From an uncultured Mucispirillum sp. (GTDB taxonomy: Bacteria; Chrysiogenota; Deferribacteres; Deferribacterales; Mucispirillaceae): a stretch of 18,249 bases of DNA. The translations under genes and the position numbers were made by a program. The stretch covers positions 1 to 18,249 of the forward strand of contig CALADT010000161.1 in the NCBI GenBank assembly GCA_937890655.1, written 5' to 3'. Under the pieces are notes generated by a model. That model saw only the letters and a list, made by a program, of their open reading frames with translations, searched no databases and had not been told where the DNA came from. Of this stretch, positions 1 through 6,345 are shown one piece after another (the stretch's first letter is position 1; each line of letters opens with the position of its first letter).

Positions 1-215
1 TAATAATCCCACTGGAAAATAACATAATATATTCTTGCACCTAATAGTGATGCAATAAAAACTATTATTATCATATTCTCAAGATATTCTTGTGCATAAC
101 CCATTTTCTTCATTTTCTTACTGGTAATATATAGGGTTAAAAGTAAAGCAATTATTATCATAAGACTATATATTCTTAACTCAAAACTGCCTATTTTAAA
201 AAGATATGGCATCAT
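1..215 (-). CDS. lgt: Prolipoprotein diacylglyceryl transferase, N-terminal part (cut by window edge)
   Basis: This is the first ~71 codons of a gene that runs off the left edge. Lgt is an inner-membrane enzyme that moves diacylglycerol from phosphatidylglycerol to the lipobox cysteine of prolipoproteins, the first step of lipoprotein maturation. The visible protein starts MMPYLFKIGSFELRIYSL, has a hydrophobic segment at residues ~17-30 and a second at ~50-62 ending in LLGARIYYVIFQWDY. That GAR-x-x-YV-x-F-x-W pattern is the early conserved Lgt motif. The start is the first of two adjacent ATG codons (215-213), because a GGAG lies nine bases upstream; the second ATG (212-210) would be further away. 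It is divergent from rpsB. The match rests on a short fragment but the motif is distinctive. The active-site region lies outside the window. Confidence 0.8.
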   Translation of the reverse strand, partial: MMPYLFKIGSFELRIYSLMIIIALLLTLYITSKKMKKMGYAQEYLENMIIIVFIASLLGARIYYVIFQWDY

Positions 216-247
216 AATCTGTTACTCCAAAAAATATAGTTTTTATA

Positions 248-275
248 ATTTTAATAAAAAATACTTATATGTCAA
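248..275 (-). promoter_or_regulatory. Sigma-70-type promoter for lgt
   Basis: On the minus strand a perfect -35 box TTGACA (275-270) is followed after 16 bases by TAAAAT (253-248), five of six matches to the -10 consensus. Transcription would start near 241, giving a leader of about 25 bases before the lgt start at 215. Seen directly; activity is inferred. Confidence 0.6.
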
Positions 276-337
276 ACAAAATATATTCATATTAATATAT
301 TTCTTATAAAATTTCATAGGTTTTAAAAAAATATAGC

Positions 338-343
338 TTGACA
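338..343 (+). promoter_or_regulatory. Putative -35 box of the rpsB-tsf promoter
   Basis: A perfect TTGACA, preceded by GC (GCTTGACA, frequent in strong ribosomal promoters), stands 112 bases before the rpsB start. No good -10 hexamer is found at 16-18 bases; the best is ACTTAT at 362-367. The start of transcription is therefore not fixed by sequence alone. Confidence 0.35.
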
Positions 344-370
344 TTATAGAAATATTACACGACTTATCAC

Positions 371-450
371 ATCGGCAAAAATAAGAGCTCGGCATGTTCC
401 TGTTTTCAGGTGCTTAATCTTACCGGTGGTAGAAAAAACTAAAGGAGATT
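371..450 (+). promoter_or_regulatory. Structured 5' leader of rpsB (candidate autoregulatory element)
   Basis: The ~80 bases before rpsB are clearly richer in G+C than the surrounding intergenic DNA and contain two small hairpins: CCTG-TTTT-CAGG (399-410), flanked by GCA (392-394) and TGC (411-413), and TACC-GGT-GGTA (421-431). The Shine-Dalgarno AAAGGAG follows at 441-447. Ribosomal protein S2 is known to repress its own rpsB-tsf mRNA through a leader in enterobacteria. Whether this leader does the same is inference from position and composition; I do not recognise a named RNA family here. Confidence 0.35.
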
Positions 451-454
451 TAAT

Positions 455-1258
455 ATGTCGTATATTTCTATGAAAAGCCTGTTAGAAGCAGGTGTTCATT
501 TTGGGCACAGAACTAACCGTTGGAACCCTAAAATGTCTAAATATGTTTTCGGTGCAAGAAATGGTATTTATATTCTTGACCTTCAAAAAACTGTTCAATG
601 TTTTAATAACGCTTTTGAATTTACAAGAGATATGGCTAAACAAGGCTGTAACTTCTTATTCGTAGGCACTAAAAAACAAGCTCAAGACGCTATTAAAGCA
701 GCAGCTGACCAATGCGGTGCATACTACATTAACAGCCGTTGGTTAGGTGGAACATTAACTAACTTTAACACTATCAAAGGTAGAGTTGCAAGACTTAAAG
801 AGTTAGAAGAAATGTTCGCAACTGATTTTATTAAACGTTTCACTAAAAAAGAAGCGTCTAACCTTAAAAAAGAATACGATAAACTTGAGAAAAACTTAGG
901 CGGTATTAAAGATATGAAAAATATCCCTGACGTTATGTTTATTGTTGATATTAATATGGAACAAAATGCAGTGCTTGAAGCACACAAATTAGGAATACCA
1001 ATAGTTGCTATTGTTGACACTAACTGCAACCCAGAAATGGTAGATTTCCCTATTCCTGGAAACGATGATGCAATTAGAGCTTGCCAGCTTATTGCTAACA
1101 GATTAGCTGATGCTATTAACGAAGGCAGACAGTCAAGAGAAGATGAACTTGTGGGCGAAGTTAGAGAAGCAGCTGCAGAAGAAGATGTGGCAGATGATGA
1201 AATTGTTTCTATGGCTGAAGCAGAACTTGATGATATCCCTGAAGATGAGGTGAAATAA
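455..1258 (+). CDS. rpsB: 30S ribosomal protein S2
   Basis: Component of the small ribosomal subunit, binding late at the neck of the 30S particle and needed to hold bS1 in bacteria that have it. The 267-aa protein shows the standard S2 features: SMKSLLEAGVHFGHRTNRWNPKM at the N-terminus, FVGTKKQAQDAI, the SRWLGGTLTNFNTI motif near residue 95, PDVMFIVDI, and the DTNCNP-x-x-VDFPIPGNDDA segment near residue 190. It is longer than the E. coli protein (241 aa) because of an acidic C-terminal tail of about 40 residues (ending DDIPEDEVK). AAAGGAG eight bases upstream fixes the ATG. The stop codon TAA shares one base with the ATG of tsf (TAATG), so the pair is probably translationally coupled. Confidence 0.98.
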   Translation: MSYISMKSLLEAGVHFGHRTNRWNPKMSKYVFGARNGIYILDLQKTVQCFNNAFEFTRDMAKQGCNFLFVGTKKQAQDAIKAAADQCGAYYINSRWLGGTLTNFNTIKGRVARLKELEEMFATDFIKRFTKKEASNLKKEYDKLEKNLGGIKDMKNIPDVMFIVDINMEQNAVLEAHKLGIPIVAIVDTNCNPEMVDFPIPGNDDAIRACQLIANRLADAINEGRQSREDELVGEVREAAAEEDVADDEIVSMAEAELDDIPEDEVK

Positions 1259-2139
1259 TGGCTGAAATTACTGCATCTTTAGTAAAAGAATTACGTGAAA
1301 AAACTGGCGCCGGTATGATGGATTGCAAAAAAGCACTTTCAGAAACTGGTGGCGATTTAGAAAAAGCAATAGATTTTTTAAGAACAAAAGGGTTAGCTGA
1401 TGCTGCTAAAAAATCAGGCAGAATTACTGCTGAAGGATTAGTTGTTAAATACTTATCTGATGATTTAAAAACTGGTGCTATGGTAGAAATTAACTGCGAA
1501 ACAGATTTCGTTGCTAAAACTGATGATTTTATAAACTTCTCTAATGATATTTGTAAACTTATAGCTGATAAAAAACCGGCTGATTTAGACGCGTTAATGG
1601 GCTTAGAATACGAAGGCATTACAGTGGAAAAAGCTATTGCAGAAAAAGTTGCAAAAATTGGTGAAAATATTAAAATTCGCCGTTTTACTCAATACTCTAC
1701 AAACGGTATGCTTGAAGCATATATCCACGGTGGTGGTAGAATAGGTGTTTTAGCAGAATTTGATAACGTTTCAGAAGGGGATAAAGGTTTAATAAAAGAT
1801 ATTGCATTACACATATGTGCATCTAACCCATTATGCGTAAGTGATAAAGATTTAGACCCTGAAGTTATTGCTCATGAAAAAGAAATCTATATGCAAAAAG
1901 CTAAAGAGTCTGGCAAACCAGATAATATTATTGAAAAAATAGTTGATGGCCAAATTAATAAATTTAAACAAGAATCTTGCCTTGTTAGTCAAAAATTTGT
2001 TAAAAATCCAGATGAAAGCGTTGCTAAAATCCTTGGCGATAAAAAAGTTGTTCGTTTTGTAAGATACCAACTTGGTGAAGGTATTGAAAAGAAAAAAGAA
2101 GATTTCGCTGAAGAAGTAAGAAAACAAGCTGGTTTATAA
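1258..2139 (+). CDS. tsf: Translation elongation factor Ts
   Basis: EF-Ts is the cytoplasmic nucleotide exchange factor that releases GDP from EF-Tu after each round of elongation. The 293-aa protein has the N-terminal UBA-like module with REKTGAGMMDCKKAL (residues ~13-28) and GGDLEKAIDFLRTKG, and the core signature EINCETDFVAKTDDF (~78-92). Further conserved segments are YIHGGGRIGVL and ALHICASNP. It ends with the usual C-terminal helical region and is close to the E. coli length (283 aa). It overlaps the rpsB stop by one base, the normal bacterial rpsB-tsf pairing, and is followed within 30 bases by a strong terminator. I see no anomaly. Confidence 0.98.
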   Translation: MAEITASLVKELREKTGAGMMDCKKALSETGGDLEKAIDFLRTKGLADAAKKSGRITAEGLVVKYLSDDLKTGAMVEINCETDFVAKTDDFINFSNDICKLIADKKPADLDALMGLEYEGITVEKAIAEKVAKIGENIKIRRFTQYSTNGMLEAYIHGGGRIGVLAEFDNVSEGDKGLIKDIALHICASNPLCVSDKDLDPEVIAHEKEIYMQKAKESGKPDNIIEKIVDGQINKFKQESCLVSQKFVKNPDESVAKILGDKKVVRFVRYQLGEGIEKKKEDFAEEVRKQAGL

Positions 2140-2166
2140 GAAATTTATAAACTTAAAAAATATATG

Positions 2167-2194
2167 CCCTGTCTTATGGCAGGGGATTTTTTTT
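2167..2194 (+). terminator. Rho-independent terminator of rpsB-tsf
   Basis: CCCTGTC (2167-2173), loop TTAT, GGCAGGG (2178-2184) forms a seven-pair stem with one G-U pair, followed by GA and a run of eight T (2187-2194). It begins 28 bases after the tsf stop. Confidence 0.9.
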
Positions 2195-2291
2195 ATTTGA
2201 TATTGTGGTATGACTCATAACATATTGGTACTTTTTATAACCTGTATTAATAAGGTTTTTATTTACTAATTAATCTTAAATAATCATATAT

Positions 2292-2446
2292 AACTATCCA
2301 TACTCTACTGTCTACTCTAAAAAAATGTGAAGAGTTTCTTTTGTTTATATATTTTTTACACCTTTTTTTAACAGATTCTTCGCTCAAGGCTTAGAATGAC
2401 CTTGTTGTAACGTGGGTTATCACTTGCAAGTATTAATAATATTTTT
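2292..2446. repeat. 155-bp intergenic direct repeat, copy A
   Basis: This copy matches 2485-2640 over its full length with three substitutions and one base of difference in a T run. It starts AACTATCCATACTCTACT and ends GTATTAATAATATTTTT. Internally it carries AGATTCTTCGCTCAAGGCTT followed by AGAATGAC, an imperfect palindrome (TTCT/AGAA arms). Read on the other strand this has the GTCATTCT...AGCGAAGAATCT form that I recall as a common dispersed intergenic motif in many bacterial genomes. There are no terminal inverted repeats and no open frame. Confidence 0.85.
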
Positions 2447-2484
2447 TGGAATTATTTATTAAAAAATCTAAAACAATCACACAA

Positions 2485-2640
2485 AACTATCCATACTCTA
2501 CTATCTACTCTAAAAAAATGTGAAGAGTCTCTTTTGTTTATATATTTTTTACACCTTTTTTTTAACAGATTCTTCGCTCAAGGCTCAGAATGACCTTGTT
2601 GTAACGTGGGTTATCACTTGCAAGTATTAATAATATTTTT
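2485..2640. repeat. 155-bp intergenic direct repeat, copy B
   Basis: Second copy in the same orientation, offset by 193 bases from copy A. Compared with copy A it has G to A in the ACTCTACT-x-TCTACTC segment, T to C in AAGAGTCTC and T to C in GGCTCAGAATGAC. It also has eight rather than seven T in the internal T run. It carries the same imperfect palindrome (TTCTTCGCTCAAGGCTCAGAA). The near identity of a non-coding sequence suggests recent duplication, gene conversion or a dispersed repeat family. Confidence 0.85.
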
Positions 2641-2772
2641 AAAATGTAAAATTTTATTTTAAATTACCTTATTATTTAATATTCCTATAAGCATAATAAA
2701 ACAAAACTACCATATAAATAACTTATTATTTATGAAATATATTAAGAAACCTAAAAACAATTAGATATATAC

Positions 2773-3000
2773 CTATTCTATTTCTTCCATATGTTTTATA
2801 AATTCAGACAAGGGCATATTTAATGCAGTAGCTATTTTTTCTAGCACATTCAATGTGGGAGAAGAAGGAGTTTTACTTTCTAGCTTTTGTAAATATTTAT
2901 AGTCAATATCTGACATTTCTGCTAACTTCTCTTGTGTCAACCCTTTCTGCTTTCTTAATCTTTTAAGTGTATTTGCAAATTTAATATTAATACTATCCAT
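2773..3000 (-). CDS. Small XRE-family helix-turn-helix regulator
   Basis: A 75-aa protein that is almost entirely one HTH_XRE (Cro/CI-like) domain. LKRLRKQKGLTQEKLAEMSD (residues ~12-31) gives the first three helices with the typical GLTQEKLAE turn, and Y-x-x-LE-x-x-PSSPTLNVLEKIATAL follows. It ends with the common MPLSEFIKH tail. Such single-domain proteins bind operators as dimers; the target is not known. The frame is open upstream to a TTG at 3015, but the ATG at 3000 is the more natural start and removes only MYLCI. Neither start has a good Shine-Dalgarno sequence. It is divergent from the beta-barrel/lipoprotein genes, with a 12-bp palindrome about 60 bases upstream. It could regulate itself, the surface-protein genes, or be an orphan antitoxin-like regulator; the sequence does not decide. 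Confidence 0.85.
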   Translation of the reverse strand: MDSINIKFANTLKRLRKQKGLTQEKLAEMSDIDYKYLQKLESKTPSSPTLNVLEKIATALNMPLSEFIKHMEEIE

Positions 3001-3331
3001 TATACATAGATACAAAAGAAAATTATATTTAACACCGTATATATAAGGTTATGAACATTAAACATATATGTTAAGGATAATAACACAATGTAAATATAAA
3101 TATATTTTATATAAAACTTATTATGTTTATAATGTATATAAAGTTAATATTTATACTAATAATTATATTTATATTTCTTTAAAAGTTATTTTTATTTTAG
3201 ATAATATTAGCTTTATTGGGTATAAGATTAGTTTTATATAAATTTATACAAATAATATAGGTTTTATTCTAAAAACTATATCCATTATTCATATCTAAAT
3301 AAAAATAACCACTTAAATAAAAGGAGATTTT
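3001..3331. other. Divergent intergenic region between the XRE gene and the first beta-barrel gene
   Basis: 331 bases, extremely AT-rich. It contains the AACATATATGTT palindrome at 3061-3072 and a Shine-Dalgarno AAGGAG at 3321-3326 for the gene at 3332. Several TATAAT-like sequences are present (for example TATAAT read on the minus strand about 25 bases before the XRE start), but none is paired with a convincing -35 box, so I do not call a promoter. Confidence 0.5.
3061..3072. promoter_or_regulatory. 12-bp perfect palindrome, candidate operator
   Basis: AACATATATGTT is a perfect dyad; a related GTT-ATG-AAC dyad stands a few bases to the left (around 3048-3056). Both lie 50-75 bases upstream of the XRE gene, where an autoregulatory operator of such a small repressor would be expected. 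In very AT-rich DNA short palindromes also occur by chance. Confidence 0.35.
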
Positions 3332-3943
3332 ATGAAAATTATTTACTCATTAATGTTCTTTCTACTTTTTGTTTCTTATTCTTTTGCTCAATCAAATAGT
3401 GATTTACAAGCAAAAGTAAATAAGGACACTATTCCTGCTGTAAAAGAACGTATTCCTTCAACTTTTGGGTTTAAAGGGTTTGGTTACATTTCCACAGGTG
3501 TAACTGAAGATATTGGTAACGGTGGTGGTTTTGGTATTAATTTAAGGTTTAATATTAATAAGTATTTTGGTATTGGTGTTCAAGGGCTTTATACTAACGC
3601 TCAAGATAAAGCATATTACCACACTACTTCTAATATGTTTGATACAAGACTACTTCTTACTTTCCAAAAAGAAACAGCATATAACCAAAAAGGACTTGTT
3701 CCATGGCTTGATTTAGGTATGTCTGTTAATACAGGGGTTTTTAGTGTTTCTGGAGCTGGTAGTGTTACAGGTGTTGGGGTTGGGTTTGTAATTGGTGCCG
3801 GTTTAAAGTATAATTTTGAAAAATTCTATCTTGGAGCTTCTGTTGATTATAACTTGGCTTATATTTCTTTATATACTCGTTATTCAGCTAATATTGACCC
3901 ATCAGCCTTACGGATTAATGGCGAATTAGGTTGGAGATTTTAA
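3332..3943 (+). CDS. Small outer-membrane beta-barrel protein (paralog 1)
   Basis: A 203-aa exported protein. Residues 1-19 form a signal peptide (MKIIYSLMFFLLFVSYSFA, cut before QSN). After a short linker the sequence FGFKGFGYISTG starts a run of alternating polar and hydrophobic strands rich in Gly and aromatics (GGGFGINLRFNINKYFGIGV, GLKYNFEKFYLGASVDYNL). It ends in GELGWRF, a terminal aromatic residue typical of barrels inserted by BamA. About eight strands would fit the length. I do not recognise a named family, so substrate or function is unknown. The ATG has AAGGAG six bases upstream. The following lipoprotein gene starts three bases after its stop, with its Shine-Dalgarno sequence inside this gene's last codons. 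A clear paralog lies at 4717-5277. Confidence 0.85.
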   Translation: MKIIYSLMFFLLFVSYSFAQSNSDLQAKVNKDTIPAVKERIPSTFGFKGFGYISTGVTEDIGNGGGFGINLRFNINKYFGIGVQGLYTNAQDKAYYHTTSNMFDTRLLLTFQKETAYNQKGLVPWLDLGMSVNTGVFSVSGAGSVTGVGVGFVIGAGLKYNFEKFYLGASVDYNLAYISLYTRYSANIDPSALRINGELGWRF

Positions 3944-3946
3944 TAT

Positions 3947-4534
3947 ATGAAAAAAAATATATTTATGGTTGTTGCTATACTACTTATGTATGGTTGTGCT
4001 TCTATTCCCACCCATATGTCATATGTTAGCAATAATACAAAAATAACTAATTCTAATGATTATGCTACAATAGTGTTTTTTAGGCCTGCAAATTTTTTCG
4101 GTAGTGCTATACCTGTTACTATTATTGAAATAGTAAATAATGAAAATGTAAAATATGTAGGACAGCTTTTTTCTGGTGCAGGGGTTTTATACAAAGTAAA
4201 ATCCGGTAAATATACTTTTGGAATATCCGGCGAAACATGGAAAACTCTTGAAGTGAATACTGATACTAATAAATTTTATTATATTGCAATATATGCAACT
4301 CCAGGGGTATTTCAAGCTAACTTTGCAACGCAACCTATAAAAGATAGAAGTTCTTTATATATTACCCATGATATAAAATATATAAAATGGACTGAACCTA
4401 ATGAAAATGCAAAAAGTTATATTATGCAAAATGCAAATAGCTATTACGCTTCTTGGCTTGCAGGTGCTGGCAATATTTCTGCTGTTACTAAAGAGTTTGG
4501 TATTAGTGAATGGTTTGGAGTTATTAATAAATAG
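3947..4534 (+). CDS. Putative lipoprotein (DUF2846-like) coupled to the beta-barrel gene
   Basis: A 195-aa protein with an N-terminal lipoprotein signal: MKKNIFMVVAILLMYGCAS places Cys17 in an M-Y-G-C lipobox, slightly off the consensus L-A-G-C. Residue +2 is Ala, not Asp, so in a Lol-dependent cell the expected place is the outer membrane. The mature part has TIVFFRPANFFGSAIPVTI, then a beta-rich segment (VLYKVKSGKYTFGISGE). This resembles the DUF2846 group of lipoproteins, which start with a similar R-P-x-x-x-x-G pattern; that assignment is from memory and tentative. GGAG at 3933-3936, within the end of the barrel gene, serves as the ribosome-binding site, so the two are co-translated and may act together at the outer membrane. 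No enzyme motif is seen. Confidence 0.75.
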   Translation: MKKNIFMVVAILLMYGCASIPTHMSYVSNNTKITNSNDYATIVFFRPANFFGSAIPVTIIEIVNNENVKYVGQLFSGAGVLYKVKSGKYTFGISGETWKTLEVNTDTNKFYYIAIYATPGVFQANFATQPIKDRSSLYITHDIKYIKWTEPNENAKSYIMQNANSYYASWLAGAGNISAVTKEFGISEWFGVINK

Positions 4535-4540
4535 TATTAT

Positions 4541-4596
4541 ATAATTAACTAATCTTATAATATAAATATGCCTATTATATAGTAGGTGTATTTATA
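4541..4596 (+). terminator. Hairpin after the lipoprotein gene (copy 1 of a repeated terminator)
   Basis: ATAAATATGCCTA (4562-4574) pairs with TAGGTGTATTTAT (4583-4595), 13 pairs with two G-U, loop of eight. The 35 bases at 4541-4575 are identical to 5342-5376 after the second barrel gene. The downstream strand is T-rich but lacks a long clean T run, so termination is likely rather than certain. Confidence 0.6.
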
Positions 4597-4651
4597 TTAC
4601 TTACATAATCTTTTTATAATTAGCTTACAGATTATATTTTAAAATTAAATC

Positions 4652-4683
4652 TTGACAAGCCCCCCCCCGATAAATGTTATATT
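4652..4683 (+). promoter_or_regulatory. Promoter of the second beta-barrel gene with a poly-C tract in the spacer (probable phase-variable promoter)
   Basis: A perfect -35 box TTGACA (4652-4657) is followed by AG, nine C (4660-4668), and GATAAATGTTATATTC. Possible -10 hexamers are TATATT (4678-4683, five of six matches, spacer 20) and TGTTAT (4675-4680, weak, spacer 17). The C run is therefore inside the spacer, and gain or loss of a C changes the -35/-10 distance. With TATATT as -10, the present length would be too long for full activity and loss of about three C would give 17. The Shine-Dalgarno AAGGAG (4701-4706) and the ATG (4717) follow. The arrangement is seen directly; switching is inferred from known cases in Neisseria. 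Confidence 0.65.
4660..4668 (+). repeat. Homopolymeric C9 tract
   Basis: Nine consecutive C in a genome region of about 30% G+C, the longest G/C run in the window by far. Such mononucleotide runs are prone to slipped-strand mispairing. It lies between the -35 and -10 elements described for the gene at 4717. Confidence 0.95.
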
Positions 4684-4716
4684 CATTAAAACAATATGAA
4701 AAGGAGATAATATTTT

Positions 4717-5277
4717 ATGAAAAAAATATTTTTACTTATGATTATGCTTTTATTTTCAGTAAATTGTATTTATGCAGATGAAACTGAAAAAGAATATATT
4801 CCTTCTAATTTTGGGTTTAAAGGGTTTGGATATATTTCAGCAGGAACAAATACAGATATTGGTAACGGTGGTGGTTTTGGTATGCTATACAGATATAATT
4901 TTAATAAATATTTTGGGTTAGGCATACATACTAACTATATTGCCACACAAAATAGTTCAAGTAATATTTCTCATATGTTTGATACAAGATTTTTACTTAC
5001 TTTTCAGCATGAAACAGCATATAACAAAAAAGGCCTTGTTCCTTACCTTGATATAGGCTTATCATTTAATTCTGGTATTTTTAATATTACTTCATTAGGT
5101 AGTTTTAAAGGTTATGGTTTAGGGTTTGTTATTGGTGGCGGCTTAAAATATAATTTTGAAAAATTTTATGTGGGTATTTCCATTGATAATAATTTGGCCT
5201 TTATCTTAAATAAAAAATATAGCAAAATAGACCCTTCTTCTTTACGTATTAATTTAGATACAGGGTTTCGTTTTTAG
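4717..5277 (+). CDS. Small outer-membrane beta-barrel protein (paralog 2, likely phase-variable)
   Basis: A 186-aa exported protein with signal peptide MKKIFLLMIMLLFSVNCIYA (cut before DETEK), clearly paralogous to the protein encoded at 3332-3943. They share FGFKGFGYIS, DIGNGGGFG, NKYFG, MFDTR-x-LLTFQ, ETAYN-x-KGLVP, GFVIG-x-GLKYNFEKFY and IDPS-x-LRIN. More than half of the aligned residues appear identical by eye. Differences cluster between the shared strands (for example residues ~75-85), where surface loops would lie. It ends TGFRF with the terminal Phe of an outer-membrane barrel. Unlike paralog 1 it has its own promoter with a C9 tract in the spacer and no coupled lipoprotein gene. AAGGAG stands ten bases before the ATG. 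Function unknown. Confidence 0.85.
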   Translation: MKKIFLLMIMLLFSVNCIYADETEKEYIPSNFGFKGFGYISAGTNTDIGNGGGFGMLYRYNFNKYFGLGIHTNYIATQNSSSNISHMFDTRFLLTFQHETAYNKKGLVPYLDIGLSFNSGIFNITSLGSFKGYGLGFVIGGGLKYNFEKFYVGISIDNNLAFILNKKYSKIDPSSLRINLDTGFRF

Positions 5278-5341
5278 TTATTAATATATTATATTTATCA
5301 GAATTTAGGTTAAATATTAAATCATATTATATATTTTAACA

Positions 5342-5396
5342 ATAATTAACTAATCTTATAATATAAATATGCCTATTTATAGTAGGCGTATTTATA
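5342..5396. terminator. Hairpin between convergent genes (copy 2 of the repeated terminator)
   Basis: ATAAATATGCCTA (5363-5375) pairs with TAGGCGTATTTAT (5383-5395), 13 pairs with one T-G, loop of seven. It repeats the hairpin at 4541-4596, and lies between the second barrel gene and the convergent gene ending at 5416, so it may serve both strands. T-rich sequence flanks it on both sides. Confidence 0.6.
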
Positions 5397-5415
5397 TACT
5401 ATATTATAAAAAAAA

Positions 5416-6345
5416 TTATGCTAATAATGAAATAATGACTTCTAATTGGTTTTTTATTTCTGGTCTTTCTTTTAGTTTTTCTATATTATAAAGCCATTGA
5501 ATATATAATTTAATACGTTCGTTCACATCCTTTGAAATTGAAAAATATTCATTTTGTCTCAGCTTAATTAAATCAGATAGTAAATGTTTTTTGTTATTAT
5601 CATTTATATTTACAATCATAGTTGCTACTAAAATTTTTACCATATCAAGAGAACCACGTTCTAAGTGTTTAATACTCCGTGATAGATTATTACATACAAA
5701 CATCTTTGCTGAATCTTCTTCAGTGCCTACAAACTTTCTATCTATTACATAAGCAAATAAAAAATGGCTTAAAAACATATGAAATTCTGATATATATACA
5801 TCTTTATTATTAACTGGTTTTACATTTAATATTTCATCGCATATAATATATTCGCATAATGTTAAAAGCTCATCATACAATTCCATATGAAAATCTATAA
5901 GTGAAAAATTATATTCAAAATCAATTTTTTTATTATAATTAGTAATATCTGGTATCTTTGGTGTATCAAAAAAATTTTCTATACTATTGGTATAAGTTTT
6001 TAATTTGCCTATTAAACTAAGTTTATTATTTGTATCAAATTTAATACAATCATTCTTATTTAAAAAAATAAGTAAATCTTCTACTACTTTTAATGAATTA
6101 TCTCTAATTACTTGTATATCTTCTAATTCGTTATTAAAAACAATTTCATTATTATTTTTATTAATTTTATAAACACTTAATAATGATTTAACAATATTAT
6201 TTGCTATATCATAATCTCTTATACCTTTAGTGATAGATAAAAGACTTTCATGGTAATTATAATATCTATATACTTCTAGTAGTGCGTGCTGAAACAGTTG
6301 ATATTTTTCAATATCATTACATAGTAAACCTAAGCTATATTTCAT
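5416..6345 (-). CDS. Hypothetical protein, 309 aa, second gene of an unrecognised pair
   Basis: I do not recognise this protein. It has no signal peptide or membrane segment, so it should be cytoplasmic. It looks mainly alpha-helical, is rich in Asn, Lys, Ile and Leu, and includes stretches such as HLERGSLDMVKILVATMIVN and NERIKLYIQWLYNIEKLKER. No catalytic motif stands out. The ATG (6345-6343) overlaps the TGA of the upstream 73-aa gene in an ATGA junction and has no clear Shine-Dalgarno sequence of its own, so translation probably depends on that gene. It is convergent with the second barrel gene. The small-gene-first, overlapping arrangement recalls toxin-antitoxin or immunity pairs, but nothing in the sequence proves a toxic function. 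Confidence 0.65.
   Translation of the reverse strand: MKYSLGLLCNDIEKYQLFQHALLEVYRYYNYHESLLSITKGIRDYDIANNIVKSLLSVYKINKNNNEIVFNNELEDIQVIRDNSLKVVEDLLIFLNKNDCIKFDTNNKLSLIGKLKTYTNSIENFFDTPKIPDITNYNKKIDFEYNFSLIDFHMELYDELLTLCEYIICDEILNVKPVNNKDVYISEFHMFLSHFLFAYVIDRKFVGTEEDSAKMFVCNNLSRSIKHLERGSLDMVKILVATMIVNINDNNKKHLLSDLIKLRQNEYFSISKDVNERIKLYIQWLYNIEKLKERPEIKNQLEVIISLLA

Larger units (their letters stand above)
2195..2772. other. Long intergenic region without a recognisable gene
   Basis: Between the tsf terminator and the end of the XRE gene no open frame with a plausible start, ribosome-binding site and protein-like translation was found. The stretch is very AT-rich and holds the two 155-bp repeat copies listed separately, a 38-bp spacer between them, and a weak hairpin (AACCT/AGGTT, 2239-2257). 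It ends with about 130 bases of featureless A/T-rich DNA. Confidence 0.6.

Noticed and set aside
724..2127. Minus-strand open frames opposite rpsB and tsf
   Set aside because: They lie antisense to two of the most conserved bacterial genes and have no independent signals.
2239..2257. Weak hairpin AACCT/AGGTT followed by TTTATTT as a second terminator
   Set aside because: Only five pairs and mostly A/T; the strong terminator at 2167-2194 already ends the tsf transcript.
2292..2640. CRISPR-like or MITE interpretation of the direct repeats
   Set aside because: There are only two units, each about 155 bp with a single 38-bp spacer, far too long for CRISPR repeats. The units have no terminal inverted repeats or visible target-site duplication, so a MITE is not supported either.
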